In this document: piece after piece, positions 55,213-63,947 of the stretch
How positions within the stretch are numbered: the first letter of the stretch is position 1
Layout of the letters: each line of letters begins with the position of its first letter
Assembly: GCA_963665155.2 (NCBI GenBank)
Contig: CAXXFI010000001.1
Location: 682,001-746,000 of the forward strand
Direction of reading: 5' to 3'
Origin: UBA1141 sp963665155
GTDB taxonomy: Bacteria; Chloroflexota; Dehalococcoidia; Lucifugimonadales; UBA3495
DNA length: 64,000 nt
Notes under the pieces: generated by a model
The model's input: the letters and a program-made list of their open reading frames with translations, nothing else
What the model was told of the DNA's origin: nothing
The model's database searches: none
Position numbers and translations under genes: made by a program

Positions 55213-55302
55213 TGACGGGAAGTTTGTGTCCGGAACTTCGTGTCCGGAAGTTAGCACTCCTCGTAAACTGGAATTATCCATAAGCTGGATTCAGTTGTGA
55301 TC

Positions 55303-55733
55303 TTACCTTCGGTAAACCCTGGCGGCATCGGAGAAACCGGTTATCTGCGATGCCGCCAGGCCCGATATAACTTCCATTCTCATTGACCGGTCGTCCAGCA
55401 CTTGGGCGAGGAAGGCACCCAAGACCTGGTCTTCCAGGTTCACGGTTTCCAACCGCAATTCTCCGACAGAGGCCCTGGCCACCAAGTCGTATTTCACCAA
55501 GCCCGACGCCGCTCTAATGTCGGCGGGGTCCGGAGCGTTCCCTTTGACTCCATACACGCTCTGGCACACGTGGCATTGATCTTCGGTAATTCCCACGTCT
55601 GCTCCGATGGAAATCCTGATCTGCTGCGGATCAATGTGGTCATAAGCGATGCTAAGATGCCCGGTCCAGTAGGGGCATGGCCTGGTCCCGCACATTTGTC
55701 CGTTGGATCCACCGCCATAGTCCACGGTGCCGT
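55303..55733 (-). pseudogene. C-terminal part of an M23-like exported protein, split by IS copy 2
   Basis: In-frame continuation of 57603-58286. It reads DGTVDYGGGSNGQMCG, CPYWTGHLSIAYDHIDPQ, then a beta-rich tail to ARVYRR at the stop. Joining the two halves through one CTAG gives NWFLDGTVDY without a frame change, so the IS is the only lesion. I do not recognise the C-terminal domain; it has cysteines at GQMCGTRPC and DQCHVCQS. Confidence 0.85.
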
Positions 55734-57602
55734 CTAGAACTCCGGCCGAAAAGTACCCTGACCTAGGCTGTCCCGATATACTGGGCAAGAGATTTAATAA
55801 ATGGGTGTGGGAGGTTGAGGATGCTGGGAGTACGGTCGGCGCAACGAGGGCTGCTGGAAGCGGATCACCTGTACCTGGACTATGTGGGCCGGGGCTCCTT
55901 CTATGGCTTCCTGGCCTCCCTGCGGGGACAGCTATTTCGAGACGAAGAGTTCGCCGAGCTATATTGCCCAGACAATGGCCGGGATAGCGTGCCCCCAAGT
56001 CTGGTGGCCACTGCGCTGTTGTTGCAAGCCTACGACAAAGTCAGCGACGCCGAAGCCAAACAGCGGGCGGATTTTGATATCCGGTGGAAGGTGGCGTTGG
56101 GGATTGAGGTGGAGGACCGGCCCTTTGCCAAGAGCACGCTGCAGCTGTTTCGAGCCCAGCTGATCCTCCACGACCGGGTGCGGGCCGTCTTTCAGCGCAG
56201 CCTCCAATTCGCCCGGCAGACCGGATACCTGAAAGGACGCCGGATGAAGGTGGCGGTAGACACCACCTACATTCTGGGCCGAGGGGCGGTCAAGGACACC
56301 TACAACTTGCTGGCCGACGGCATAGTCCAGGTAGTGCGGGCGCTTTCGGACCTGGATGGGACGCGGCCCGAGGAATGGGCCTTGAGACACGGTCTGGAAC
56401 TCTACTTTGGCTCCAGTGTGAAGGGAGAGGCAGAGATTGACTGGGACAACCAGAAAGAGCGGCAAGCCTTACTGCAGAAGATAGTAGCCGATGCCGACCT
56501 GGTGTTGGAGCTGGCCCGTCAGGTCCAGGGTCAGTTCCCCGAGGAGAGCCCCCAGCGCCAGGGTATAGTGGAAGCGGCGGAGTTGCTGGGGCAACTGTTA
56601 CTGCAGGATGTGGAACGCCAGGAGGATGGCCCAGCCCTGAAGGATGGGGTAAGCCGGGACCGCATCCCTTCGGTACACGACCCGGAGATGCGCCACGGCC
56701 GTAAAAGCAGCAGCAAACGCTTCGACGGACATAAGGCTGCGGTGGTGGTGGATACCGATTCCCAACTGGTGACCGCGGTAGACATCCTGCCCGGCAATGC
56801 CGGTGACAACACTGGAGTCCTGGAACTGGTGGAGCAGAGTGAGGAGAACACGGGCATAGCGGTGGAGGAGACTATCGGGGATGCGGCCTATGGGGATGGC
56901 GGGACGCGGCAGGCCTTTGCCGATGCTGGTCGGACTCTAATAGCCAAGGTGCCGGGTCGCCCTAATAAGGCCTGCTTCCCCAAGGAGGACTTCCAGATCG
57001 ACTTGGAGGCAGGAACCTGCACCTGCCCAGCCGGTAATGTTACCCACACCCTGCGGACCTTCGGCACCCGGACCAACCGGTTGGGTCGGACCTACCTGGC
57101 CCGGAGTTTCCAATTCGACCCGGCGGTCTGCGGCGTATGCCCCCTGCGGTCCCAGTGCGTGGCGGCGCGGTACGGGGCGGGACGCACCGTAGCCCTGCAT
57201 CCCCAAGAGGCGCTCTTGCAACAAGCCCGGGACTTCCAGCGGAGTGAGGGCTTTGCTGAATACCGTAGGCCGCGCCAGGCGGCCGAGCATCGCCTGGCGC
57301 GGCTGGCGCAACTGGGGGTCCGCCAATCTCGCTACTTCGGCCGAGCCAAGACCCGATTCCAACTACTCATGGCGGCCACGGTGGCCAACCTGACCCTGGT
57401 GGCTACCAAGATGGGGATGATATCTCCGGCTCCAGGCTCCTCTCACGATAAACCGGACCAGCAAGCCCCAGGGTCGCCCATCGTTACTACCCAATTCATA
57501 TTGGCCGCAGCCAACTGGGTCACTCTTAGCCTCAGACTTACAGTCCACTGGTTATCCTCCACGCCATCCCGTCACAGCAGGGCTTTTCAGCCGGGTTTCT
57601 AG
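55734..57602 (+). mobile_element. IS1182-family insertion sequence, copy 2 (CTAG target duplication)
   Basis: 1869 bases, the inverted twin of 6394-8262. CTAG occurs at 55734-55737 and 57599-57602. The element lies inside a minus-strand gene, and collapsing to a single CTAG restores that gene's frame exactly, so CTAG is a true 4-base target duplication. Confidence 0.95.
55821..57602 (+). CDS. IS1182-family transposase (copy 2)
   Basis: 593 residues from the ATG at 55821 after GGGAGG. It is the same protein as copy 1 apart from a Pro for Leu change in the C-terminal helix region (EYRRPRQAAEH). The stop TAG is again provided by the flanking CTAG. Both copies are open, so either may be active. 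Confidence 0.92.
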   Translation: MLGVRSAQRGLLEADHLYLDYVGRGSFYGFLASLRGQLFRDEEFAELYCPDNGRDSVPPSLVATALLLQAYDKVSDAEAKQRADFDIRWKVALGIEVEDRPFAKSTLQLFRAQLILHDRVRAVFQRSLQFARQTGYLKGRRMKVAVDTTYILGRGAVKDTYNLLADGIVQVVRALSDLDGTRPEEWALRHGLELYFGSSVKGEAEIDWDNQKERQALLQKIVADADLVLELARQVQGQFPEESPQRQGIVEAAELLGQLLLQDVERQEDGPALKDGVSRDRIPSVHDPEMRHGRKSSSKRFDGHKAAVVVDTDSQLVTAVDILPGNAGDNTGVLELVEQSEENTGIAVEETIGDAAYGDGGTRQAFADAGRTLIAKVPGRPNKACFPKEDFQIDLEAGTCTCPAGNVTHTLRTFGTRTNRLGRTYLARSFQFDPAVCGVCPLRSQCVAARYGAGRTVALHPQEALLQQARDFQRSEGFAEYRRPRQAAEHRLARLAQLGVRQSRYFGRAKTRFQLLMAATVANLTLVATKMGMISPAPGSSHDKPDQQAPGSPIVTTQFILAAANWVTLSLRLTVHWLSSTPSRHSRAFQPGF

Positions 57603-58286
57603 GAACCAATTCCCCACTAAACGCCCATCAATGTCGTAATCTATCCTGCCCCCCTTGGGTTCGGCGGTTCGGGGGTTCTTTTCCAGCATGCGGAGCCTCA
57701 GGTCGCCCTCATAGTAGTCAAATGGGTCCGCAGTGAAAATTTTCCAGGGCTCGCCGCTGTAATGGGATGGGATTATCAGCCCGTTCAGTGGCTTACTGGT
57801 GTCGTGAACGCTGAAGTCCACCCCCTGACCGCCAGCCTTGCCTAGTACCTGCCCCGCCTTGATCGCAATCGCACCACCGGACGAAGAACTCCACCGGCCG
57901 CCACTGCTAATCTCCCCGGTCATAGCCAAGATTTCCGGCGCCAGGCCACCCAAATGTATAAAGATGGTGGATACGGTACAGGTGTGCCAGATAACCATTC
58001 GGTAGTCTTCCAGAATCCCGGTAAATCCGTAAGGGGCCGGGCCAAATGGAAATGCCCCGATTTTGACAATATAACCATCGGCCGGGGACCTTACATCAAT
58101 TGTTGGCGACCATACCTCCGCCTCTTGGCCAGCCCTCACGGCGTCGTTATGGCGCTCGAATTCCAATCTTTGGCTATGGTTTACGTAAGTGTGGTCGGTG
58201 GGGGTAACGTGGCTACCGTGCAGCCTGCCTTGGGGCTCGATGTACCAGATGTCGTCGAGGGCCATGGGAGGTGAAGAAAACGTCAC
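57603..58286 (-). pseudogene. M23-like (LytM fold) domain protein, N-terminal part, split by IS copy 2
   Basis: From a GTG at 58286, about 228 residues. The core resembles the duplicated-hybrid-motif/M23 fold: VRSPADGYIVKIGAFPFG, RMVIWHTCTVSTIFIHLGGL, IAIKAGQVLGKAGGQGVDFSVHD. The classical zinc ligands are not clearly complete, so it may be a degenerate, non-catalytic version. The GTG overlaps the stop of the upstream lipoprotein gene (GTGA). It has no signal peptide of its own, which suggests that the two were once one chain. Confidence 0.7.
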
Positions 58287-58855
58287 CTCGTCTCCAGAGC
58301 ATTCCGCGGGGCCAGCCCATAAACCTGAGAGTTCGGGCTCGCCTGGACTTGTTCGGTGGGCTTGATTATCGGTGTTGGCGTGATTCGCCGTGTGGGTACA
58401 GGAGTCGGACGGCTTGTGGACGCAAGGCTGGGGGTAGCCCGCGGTGTAGAACCAGGCGTAGAACCTAGTGTAGAACCCGGTGAAGAACCGAGTATGGAGC
58501 TCAGCGTGGGATCCGTTCTGGTCGCCGGAGTGAATGGGGTGGGCTGTGCGGTCGGGATAGCCGCAATGACTGGTGGGGTAATAGGTTGAGCGGTTGGAGT
58601 TGACGAAAAAGGCGGTGCGGTCGGAATCGGTGCATCGGTAATCGGTATTGAGTTTTTGGTTGCCGGGGCCGCAGTTGCGCTGTTGGTAGGTATCAGCGTA
58701 TGAGTTTCAGTAGGGGCTGGCGTCGCCTCGGTAACAACCGTTGTGGAAATCCCTGGGGTAACCAGGGTGTTCCCCGTCGAAATCTCCCCGCATGCGGTTA
58801 AGAGCAAGGCTCCGAAAACGAAGACCAACATGATGGCGGCCCGAACTCGTCCCAT
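58283..58855 (-). CDS. Lipoprotein with Thr/Pro/Ser-rich linker
   Basis: 190 residues. A signal peptide with lipobox (VFVFGALLLTACGE, Cys near residue 22) is followed by about 150 residues of low-complexity Thr/Pro/Ser sequence, including short degenerate repeats (PGSTLGSTPGSTP). This is a typical membrane-anchored cell-surface linker with no folded domain. It ends on GTGA at the start of the M23-like gene, so it is either translationally coupled or the result of a frameshift that split a single lipoprotein. Confidence 0.8.
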   Translation of the reverse strand: MGRVRAAIMLVFVFGALLLTACGEISTGNTLVTPGISTTVVTEATPAPTETHTLIPTNSATAAPATKNSIPITDAPIPTAPPFSSTPTAQPITPPVIAAIPTAQPTPFTPATRTDPTLSSILGSSPGSTLGSTPGSTPRATPSLASTSRPTPVPTRRITPTPIIKPTEQVQASPNSQVYGLAPRNALETR

Positions 58856-58904
58856 AGTCTACACAATAGCAACTGGGTGCCTTAAGGTCGAGAAGGGAGT
58901 TCCT

Positions 58905-60272
58905 TCAAAGAGATACCATTCCCATTCCCGTTCCTACAGGAACAAGGAGGACTAATATTGAACACGTCGGAATTTGACAGCCCATAATCACTTCCGCTCC
59001 GCTCATAGCGTCCCACGGACGCCTGAGCGGAGCGTTTTGACATTGTTCCATTTGGAAAGGCGGCGCTGGCATATGTCCATTTAATAGGCTACCGAATCCC
59101 GGATGCCGCCTACACACTGGTCCGGGAAAACGGGAAAACGGGACAACGTGGATTCCCAGTTGAGGTTCGACGAGGAAGCCAAAAAGGTTGTCTTTGCGCA
59201 ATACAGCGTTGTTCAGTTTCTGGACTTGCAGCTTGTTGAACGTTCTGTTACCCACAGTTTCGGCACCGAATTTGAAGTAGTTATGAAACACGTCGTTGAG
59301 CCTGGGTAGAAGCTTGGGATCGAAAGCGGAATCCCTAGAAACAATAACCACCGTTTTACCATCGGTGCATGAGCCCTGGCACTTGGCGATGAAATTAAGT
59401 ATCGATCGGTCCTCGCTGATTTGGGCCAGGTTGCTAATGCTGTCCACGATTACCAGGCTGGATTGGGGTTGAGCACTCTCAATATCTCGCACCATCCTGG
59501 CAGGTAGTTGATTGGGGTCGTCTTCGCTAGCTGGGCGTTCCAATGTACGAATATCCAACTGCCCGTCCTTAACGTGCCTGGATATGTCCAAGTCGATGGT
59601 TGCCATCTGGTCGGCCAGAGTAGACGCGGTGTGGTCGGTGCTGATGTAGGTCACGGTCCGCCCTGCTACGATGGCTCCATAGATCAGATATTGGCAGATC
59701 ACACTCTTGCCTGCGCCGGGATTTCCCACAAACAGACTCAGTGTTTTGATGGCGATGCCACCCCCCAGCAATTTATCCAATTTGACGACCTTTCCACCAG
59801 TATCGTAGGGAGATTTGTTGGATTTGCGAACGACGGTAGGTGCTTCTTCTTCCGGGTAAACATCGTCCAAATGCTCTTCCGCGATCTCCAGCCGGGCCCT
59901 TTCTTCAGCTTCCCGGAGTGCTACCCTGACCGTTAAAGCCAGACCATCGGGGTGCCACGGTTTGGGGATGAAATGCGGGGCGCCCATACGCAATCCGATT
60001 GCTTCGTTTTTATCGGAGCGGACCGCAGTCAGCATCATGACCGGCGTCCCCTTGGTTTGGCGGTTCCCTTTGAGGGTTTGTAGAACGTTCCAATCATCCT
60101 TTATCGCCAGTTGAACATCCACAAGGATAGCGGCATAGCCTCCCTTAAGGGCCATCTCAAGGCCAGTCTCGGTAGTTGTTGCCTCCTGCACTTCGTATCC
60201 GAGCTTCGTCAGGTCGTCTTTCAGACCTCTCCTAGCGCTGCGCTGTTGGTCCACTACTAATAACTTAGTCAT
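58905..60272 (-). CDS. Receiver domain fused to a KaiC/FlaH-like RecA-fold ATPase
   Basis: Residues 1-125 are a response-regulator receiver: VVDQQRSARRG, phospho-acceptor Asp in AAILVDVQL near 57, Thr in VMMLTAV and Lys in FIPKPW. A linker (EEHLDDVYPEEEAP) leads to a RecA-fold ATPase from about 165: DKLLGGGIAIKTLSLFVG, Walker A GNPGAGKS near 190 and Walker B SLVIVDSI near 275. The usual acidic residue after strand 1 of the receiver (DDD) is reduced to D-Q-Q. An 8-base duplication at 59123-59138 changes the C-terminus; without it the protein ends at 59110 as VVPFSRTSV, just before a strong hairpin. The substrate or partner is unknown. Confidence 0.8.
   Translation of the reverse strand: MTKLLVVDQQRSARRGLKDDLTKLGYEVQEATTTETGLEMALKGGYAAILVDVQLAIKDDWNVLQTLKGNRQTKGTPVMMLTAVRSDKNEAIGLRMGAPHFIPKPWHPDGLALTVRVALREAEERARLEIAEEHLDDVYPEEEAPTVVRKSNKSPYDTGGKVVKLDKLLGGGIAIKTLSLFVGNPGAGKSVICQYLIYGAIVAGRTVTYISTDHTASTLADQMATIDLDISRHVKDGQLDIRTLERPASEDDPNQLPARMVRDIESAQPQSSLVIVDSISNLAQISEDRSILNFIAKCQGSCTDGKTVVIVSRDSAFDPKLLPRLNDVFHNYFKFGAETVGNRTFNKLQVQKLNNAVLRKDNLFGFLVEPQLGIHVVPFSRFPGPVCRRHPGFGSLLNGHMPAPPFQMEQCQNAPLRRPWDAMSGAEVIMGCQIPTCSILVLLVPVGTGMGMVSL
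58995..59034 (-). terminator. Long hairpin near the end of the receiver-ATPase gene
   Basis: CGCTCCGCTCA pairs with TGAGCGGAGCG, and an inner stem GCGTCC/GGACGC extends it. It lies after the frame-restored stop at 59110 but inside the extended open frame, which argues that 59110 is the original gene end. A TTTT run is on the right side, so it may also terminate plus-strand transcription. Confidence 0.8.
59123..59138. repeat. 8-base tandem duplication in the receiver-ATPase gene
   Basis: CGGGAAAA is repeated twice (59123-59130, 59131-59138), followed by CGGGA. On the coding strand this is CCCGTTTT twice. Removing one unit changes the C-terminus from about 67 extra residues to an immediate TAG. 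Confidence 0.9.
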
Positions 60273-60471
60273 GAGTCCTCTTATCTGCAGAATGATTTGG
60301 TCGGATAGAGTTAGCTGAACGGTTCGGTGGGTTGAAACAGGAGTCTCGCCTTTCCAAATCTTTCGGTTATTTCGGGGAGTCTGATCAGGCTCTTAGTTAA
60401 AAAGATTGCTTAAAGAGATCGCTGGTTGGCTTGGACTGGCGACCTAAACCCATTTACAAACCGAGCGCAAC
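60273..60471. other. Spacer between IS3 element and receiver-ATPase gene
   Basis: 199 bases upstream of the receiver-ATPase start, presumably with its promoter. No gene or repeat is visible. Confidence 0.4.
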
Positions 60472-60500
60472 TGACCTTACCCCGAAGTTAGTATCATTGG

Positions 60501-61316
60501 CTAGTAGAGTCCAGCCATAGAGCCAGCAAACTCTTTGGGCGTTTTACCCTTCAGGGAACTGTGGGGCCTGACCTCGTTGTAGTCCTGCCGCCAGTTCTCT
60601 ATGATCTCCCTGGCATGCCTTACACTCATGAACCAGTTGATGTTCAAGCATTCGTCGCGTAGTCGGCCGTTGAAGCTCTCAGCAAAGGCGTTCTCTACCG
60701 GCTTGCCAGGACGTATAAAGCTTAACTTGATGCCCCTCCGATAGGCCCACTCATCCATGGCCTTGCTTGCGAACTCCGGGCCGTTGTCCACAGTGATCAC
60801 CTCAGGTAGTCCCCGTGTCTCTTCCAGTCTCTCCAGGACTCCCACCACTCTGGCGCCTCCCAGAGAGGTATCTACCTCGATGGCTGGGCACTCCCGTGAA
60901 TAGTCGTCCACTATGGCCAATGCCCGGAAGCGCCGACCGGTCACAGTGCTATCAGAGACAAAGTCCATGGACCACCTCTGATTAGGACGTACAGGAGATG
61001 GAATGGTCTCCCGGACCCCTGCCGCCCCTTTGCGCCTCCTCTTCTTCCTGAGCGCAAGCCCCTCTTCACTGTAGATGCGCTCTGTACGCTTGTGATTGAT
61101 CACCAGGCCTTCTCTCTTCAGCATGATGTGCAACCTGGGACTGCCAAAGCGCTTCCTCTCCCATGCCAGCTCACGCATTCTGCGACGCAGGACAGCATCA
61201 TCACCCTGCTTCGACTTGTACCGATAGACCGAGGGTGAGATACCAGTAAGCAGACAGGCCCTCCTCTCACTCAGCCCAAGACTCTCTATGGCATATGCCG
61301 CTGCCATCTTCCTCAC
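60501..61316 (-). CDS. IS3-family transposase OrfB (integrase core)
   Basis: 271 residues. An HTH_21-like N-terminus (ESLGLSERRACLLTGISPSV, KREGLVINHKRTERIY) is followed by an rve core with the DDE triad: D in RWSMDFVSDS, D in VITVDNGPEF and E in NAFAESFNGRLRDECLN. It is normally made as an OrfAB fusion by -1 frameshifting at the end of orfA. The frame is intact. Confidence 0.93.
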   Translation of the reverse strand: MRKMAAAYAIESLGLSERRACLLTGISPSVYRYKSKQGDDAVLRRRMRELAWERKRFGSPRLHIMLKREGLVINHKRTERIYSEEGLALRKKRRRKGAAGVRETIPSPVRPNQRWSMDFVSDSTVTGRRFRALAIVDDYSRECPAIEVDTSLGGARVVGVLERLEETRGLPEVITVDNGPEFASKAMDEWAYRRGIKLSFIRPGKPVENAFAESFNGRLRDECLNINWFMSVRHAREIIENWRQDYNEVRPHSSLKGKTPKEFAGSMAGLY

Positions 61317-61324
61317 CTTGGGCT

Positions 61325-61591
61325 TCAGAAGTTTTTTGCCAGCAACTCCTTCAGAGACCAGTTGTCCAACGCCTGCTGGGCCACAATCTGCTTCAGGCGC
61401 CGGTTCTCTTCCTCAACGGACCTTAGCCTCTTCAACTCGTTCAACGTCAGCCCGGCGTACTTGGCTTTCCACTTGTAGAAGGTGCCTTCGCTCATGCCGT
61501 GCCTGCGGCACAGCTCCCCTGTCTTGGCCCCTGCCTCTGCCTCGTTCAGGACCCCTATGATCTGCTCCTCTGTGTACCTCTTCCGTGCCAT
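61325..61591 (-). CDS. IS3-family OrfA (HTH protein)
   Basis: 88 residues with a helix-turn-helix (YTEEQIIGVLNEAEAGAKTG, LCRRHGMSEGTFYKWKAKY) and a leucine-zipper tail (LKRLRSVEEENRRLKQIVA). It ends at an A AAA AAC heptamer (minus strand of 61331-61337) a few bases before its stop. A -1 slip there gives AKKLLKPKVRKMAAAY in the orfB frame. Confidence 0.93.
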   Translation of the reverse strand: MARKRYTEEQIIGVLNEAEAGAKTGELCRRHGMSEGTFYKWKAKYAGLTLNELKRLRSVEEENRRLKQIVAQQALDNWSLKELLAKNF

Positions 61592-61666
61592 GAGCCCTCC
61601 TTACTATGTCCTATTTTACCCGGAGGACTCTCTTTGCCACTGTTTCTGTTTTCGGGGGTAAGGTCA

Positions 61667-61944
61667 CGCGTTTAGTCACTGCCTTGGCGTTGAACCCTGG
61701 CTCATGGGTGCCCCAAGATACAAGGGCAATGGCGGAAACAGGGCCTCTCCAGAGTCTTTCAGGTGCGGTGCATCCGCCCCAGGTTCGATACTTCAAGATT
61801 ACGTTGATTAGATTATTTGAAGGAGTGTGCTAGCACTGGAGAATGTGAGGAAATCACCCAGAATCGGCTATTTTAGTGAGGCGCATGTCCGATGCACTCG
61901 GGCCCGTGGTGTCCACACTGTCGTGTTCTCAGGAGGTACGGACG
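61667..61944. other. Spacer between IS3 element and IS B
   Basis: 278 bases. A GTG/ATG-started frame at 61885 leads into the fragment described next; nothing else is convincing. Confidence 0.4.
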
Positions 61945-61959
61945 TTGGAATCGAAGTTT
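61945..61959 (+). pseudogene. 5' end of a gene interrupted by IS B
   Basis: TTG at 61945 after AGGAGG (61931-61936) starts ESKF, and the IS begins at 61960. After the IS, the plus strand from 63948 continues in frame as GLGPPRAEKTGIEKPPE to the window edge once one AAGTTT is kept. The family cannot be told from so few residues. Confidence 0.4.
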
Positions 61960-63941
61960 GATTCCCTCGCAAAAAGGCCTGTTTGAGATGAACCCTGGCG
62001 TGCGAAGGGGCCTGGAAGGGAGGAGGCCACGGGATGCCGGCTGCTGGCCTCACCGCACCATCTGCCGCGCTCAGGACAAGCGTGATCCCGTTGCGGTACC
62101 CCTTCCGTGGCTCAGGGCACCCGGTGGAAGCTGTGGAGCGGCGCCCTCATGCGGCCGTGACCGCAGGTACCGTCCCGACCGCCCGCTGAGCCGTGTTCTC
62201 CATCTCCACCAGGCGTGCATGGACCATCCGCTTGAAGTTGCACGCCAACGCCTTCAGGTAGACGGCAAGCCGCACCCGACGGCCCCCTCGCACCCGCAAG
62301 CGCCCAAGCCCGTGGGCGCGCTTCAGCTCGGAGTTCGTTCCCTCGATCCCGGCCCTTATGGCATACCGCTTGCGCCACTCCTCGGTGGCCTCGGCCCTCC
62401 GGCGCCGCTCGATGTTCACCTTCACCAGGTCCGCCTTGAGGACGTAGGCCCCCGCACGCCGGTCCAGCTTCACTGGGCAACGGGACCGCAAGGGGCAGGG
62501 CTCGCATGTTGTCCTGGCAAAGTGGACCTCTACCCGCTCCGGCGCATCCTCCAACTCGTGCTCCTCGATGGACGGGTGGCCGGCGGGGCACACCGTGGCC
62601 TGCTCCCCTGTGACGTCGATCTGAAAGTCCGCGGCGGTGAGCGGCGGTGGTCCGTCACCCTCTCCTTCGTGCGAGTTCCCCGGCGCCGACCCCGCCACCG
62701 GGCTCACCAGTTCCGTTCCCCGGCGCGAGGCTTCGAAGGCATTGCGGCCCGACCCCTACGCCGTGTCGGCGAAGAGCTCGTCCGGTCGGACCTTCCGCTC
62801 CGCGAGCCCGTCAACGACCGGCACGCTCACGTCGGTGTCGCTCCCACTCGAGGGGGTCACCTCCACGTGGGTGATGAGCTGGGTGGCGTTCTCCTCGTGG
62901 CAGGTCTCCGCCACCTGCACCTCGTACCCCTTCCCCTTGTGGCCGCTGTAGGTCACATCCGGGTCGTGGGGCGATTGCAGCGAGTCGGCGGACACCTGCT
63001 TCGGGTCCTTCAAGGCCACGGGCACCTTGCATTCCCCAGCATCGTCGTCATCGTCCCTGGGGCGCCCGTCCCGGTGTTTGCCCACATGGCACTGCTCCCG
63101 CAGCAGCCGCTCCAGCAGCCGGTACTCCTCCAGCTGGGCAGCAGTCGTGCCATGGAACCGGTCCACCAGCCGGTAGAGGTCCCGGGCACAGACCGAAAGG
63201 CGTCGCCGACCCTCCCCCGTGCGGGCGTCCTCGTAGTGGGTCGCCTCGTCTTCTTCCTTCAAATAGCGCCCTAGGAGGCCCTCCGGAACCCCAGGGCGAA
63301 GCTCTGGGTGCTCCCAGCGCAAGGCCCGCAGGAACAACCGCATCGTCTCACAGAACAGGCCCAGCCGGGTGAGTGTGGCGATGTTGCTCATGATGTGGGT
63401 GGAGTCCAGCCGTTGCTTTCCGGTGCGTATGCCCAGCGCCTGGATGATCCGGTCCGTGGTCTCCTGGAAAGCCAGCCGGCCACCGTCGTGCTGCATCAGG
63501 CGAACTCGGAAGTTGTGGAGGGTCTTCTGGGGCAGGTGGGTCTCCTCGATGTCCAGCCGCAGGGCGTGGTGCCAGAGCAGGTTGAACTCTAGTTGTTCCA
63601 GAGCTTCATCGTCGGTGAGGTTGAACATCTCTTTGAGGAGGTGGACCCCGAGGACGGTCTGCACCGCCCGGTTGGGACGGCCGTTGTCCACGCAGTACAT
63701 GGGAGCAAAGCGCTCCTCGTCAATCAGGGGGAGCGCCTCGTTTCGGAAAACCTCGGCCCAACTTCTCTCCAGACGCTTAGCCTTCTTCGGCGTCACCAGG
63801 AACTGGGACTGCCAGAGGCTCTCTTGCGGGTCTCGTATTCGGAACATCCTCCCCTCCCTCGGCCAGGCGCTGCCCCAACGCCCTTTCCCCACATTATCCT
63901 CCCATTGCCCCCGGAGGACGAGGGGTTTTTACGAGGGAATC
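61960..63941 (-). mobile_element. IS1182-type element B
   Basis: 1982 bases, same orientation as element A and 11299 bases to its right. Terminal inverted repeats start GATTCCCTCG. AAGTTT flanks it on both sides (61954-61959 and 63942-63947), consistent with a 6-base target duplication. The same AAGTTTG also follows element A, which leaves open that these bases belong to the element. Confidence 0.88.
62147..63847 (-). pseudogene. IS1182-type transposase B with the same in-frame amber codon
   Basis: Identical design to copy A: ATG at 63847 after GGGAGGGGAGG, TAG at 62756-62758 in place of the conserved Tyr of DTAYGSG, and an open frame to 62147. Protein differences from A include Thr for Ile near the C-terminus (EATEEWRKRY). 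The shared stop predates duplication of the element. Confidence 0.88.
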
Positions 63942-63947
63942 AAGTTT

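Larger units (their letters stand above)
60472..61666 (-). mobile_element. IS3-family insertion sequence
   Basis: About 1195 bases bounded by inverted repeats TGACCTTACCCCGAA (left) and TGACCTTACCCCCGAAAA (right end read on the minus strand). It contains the usual orfA and orfB. No clear short target duplication is seen at the edges. Confidence 0.88.
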
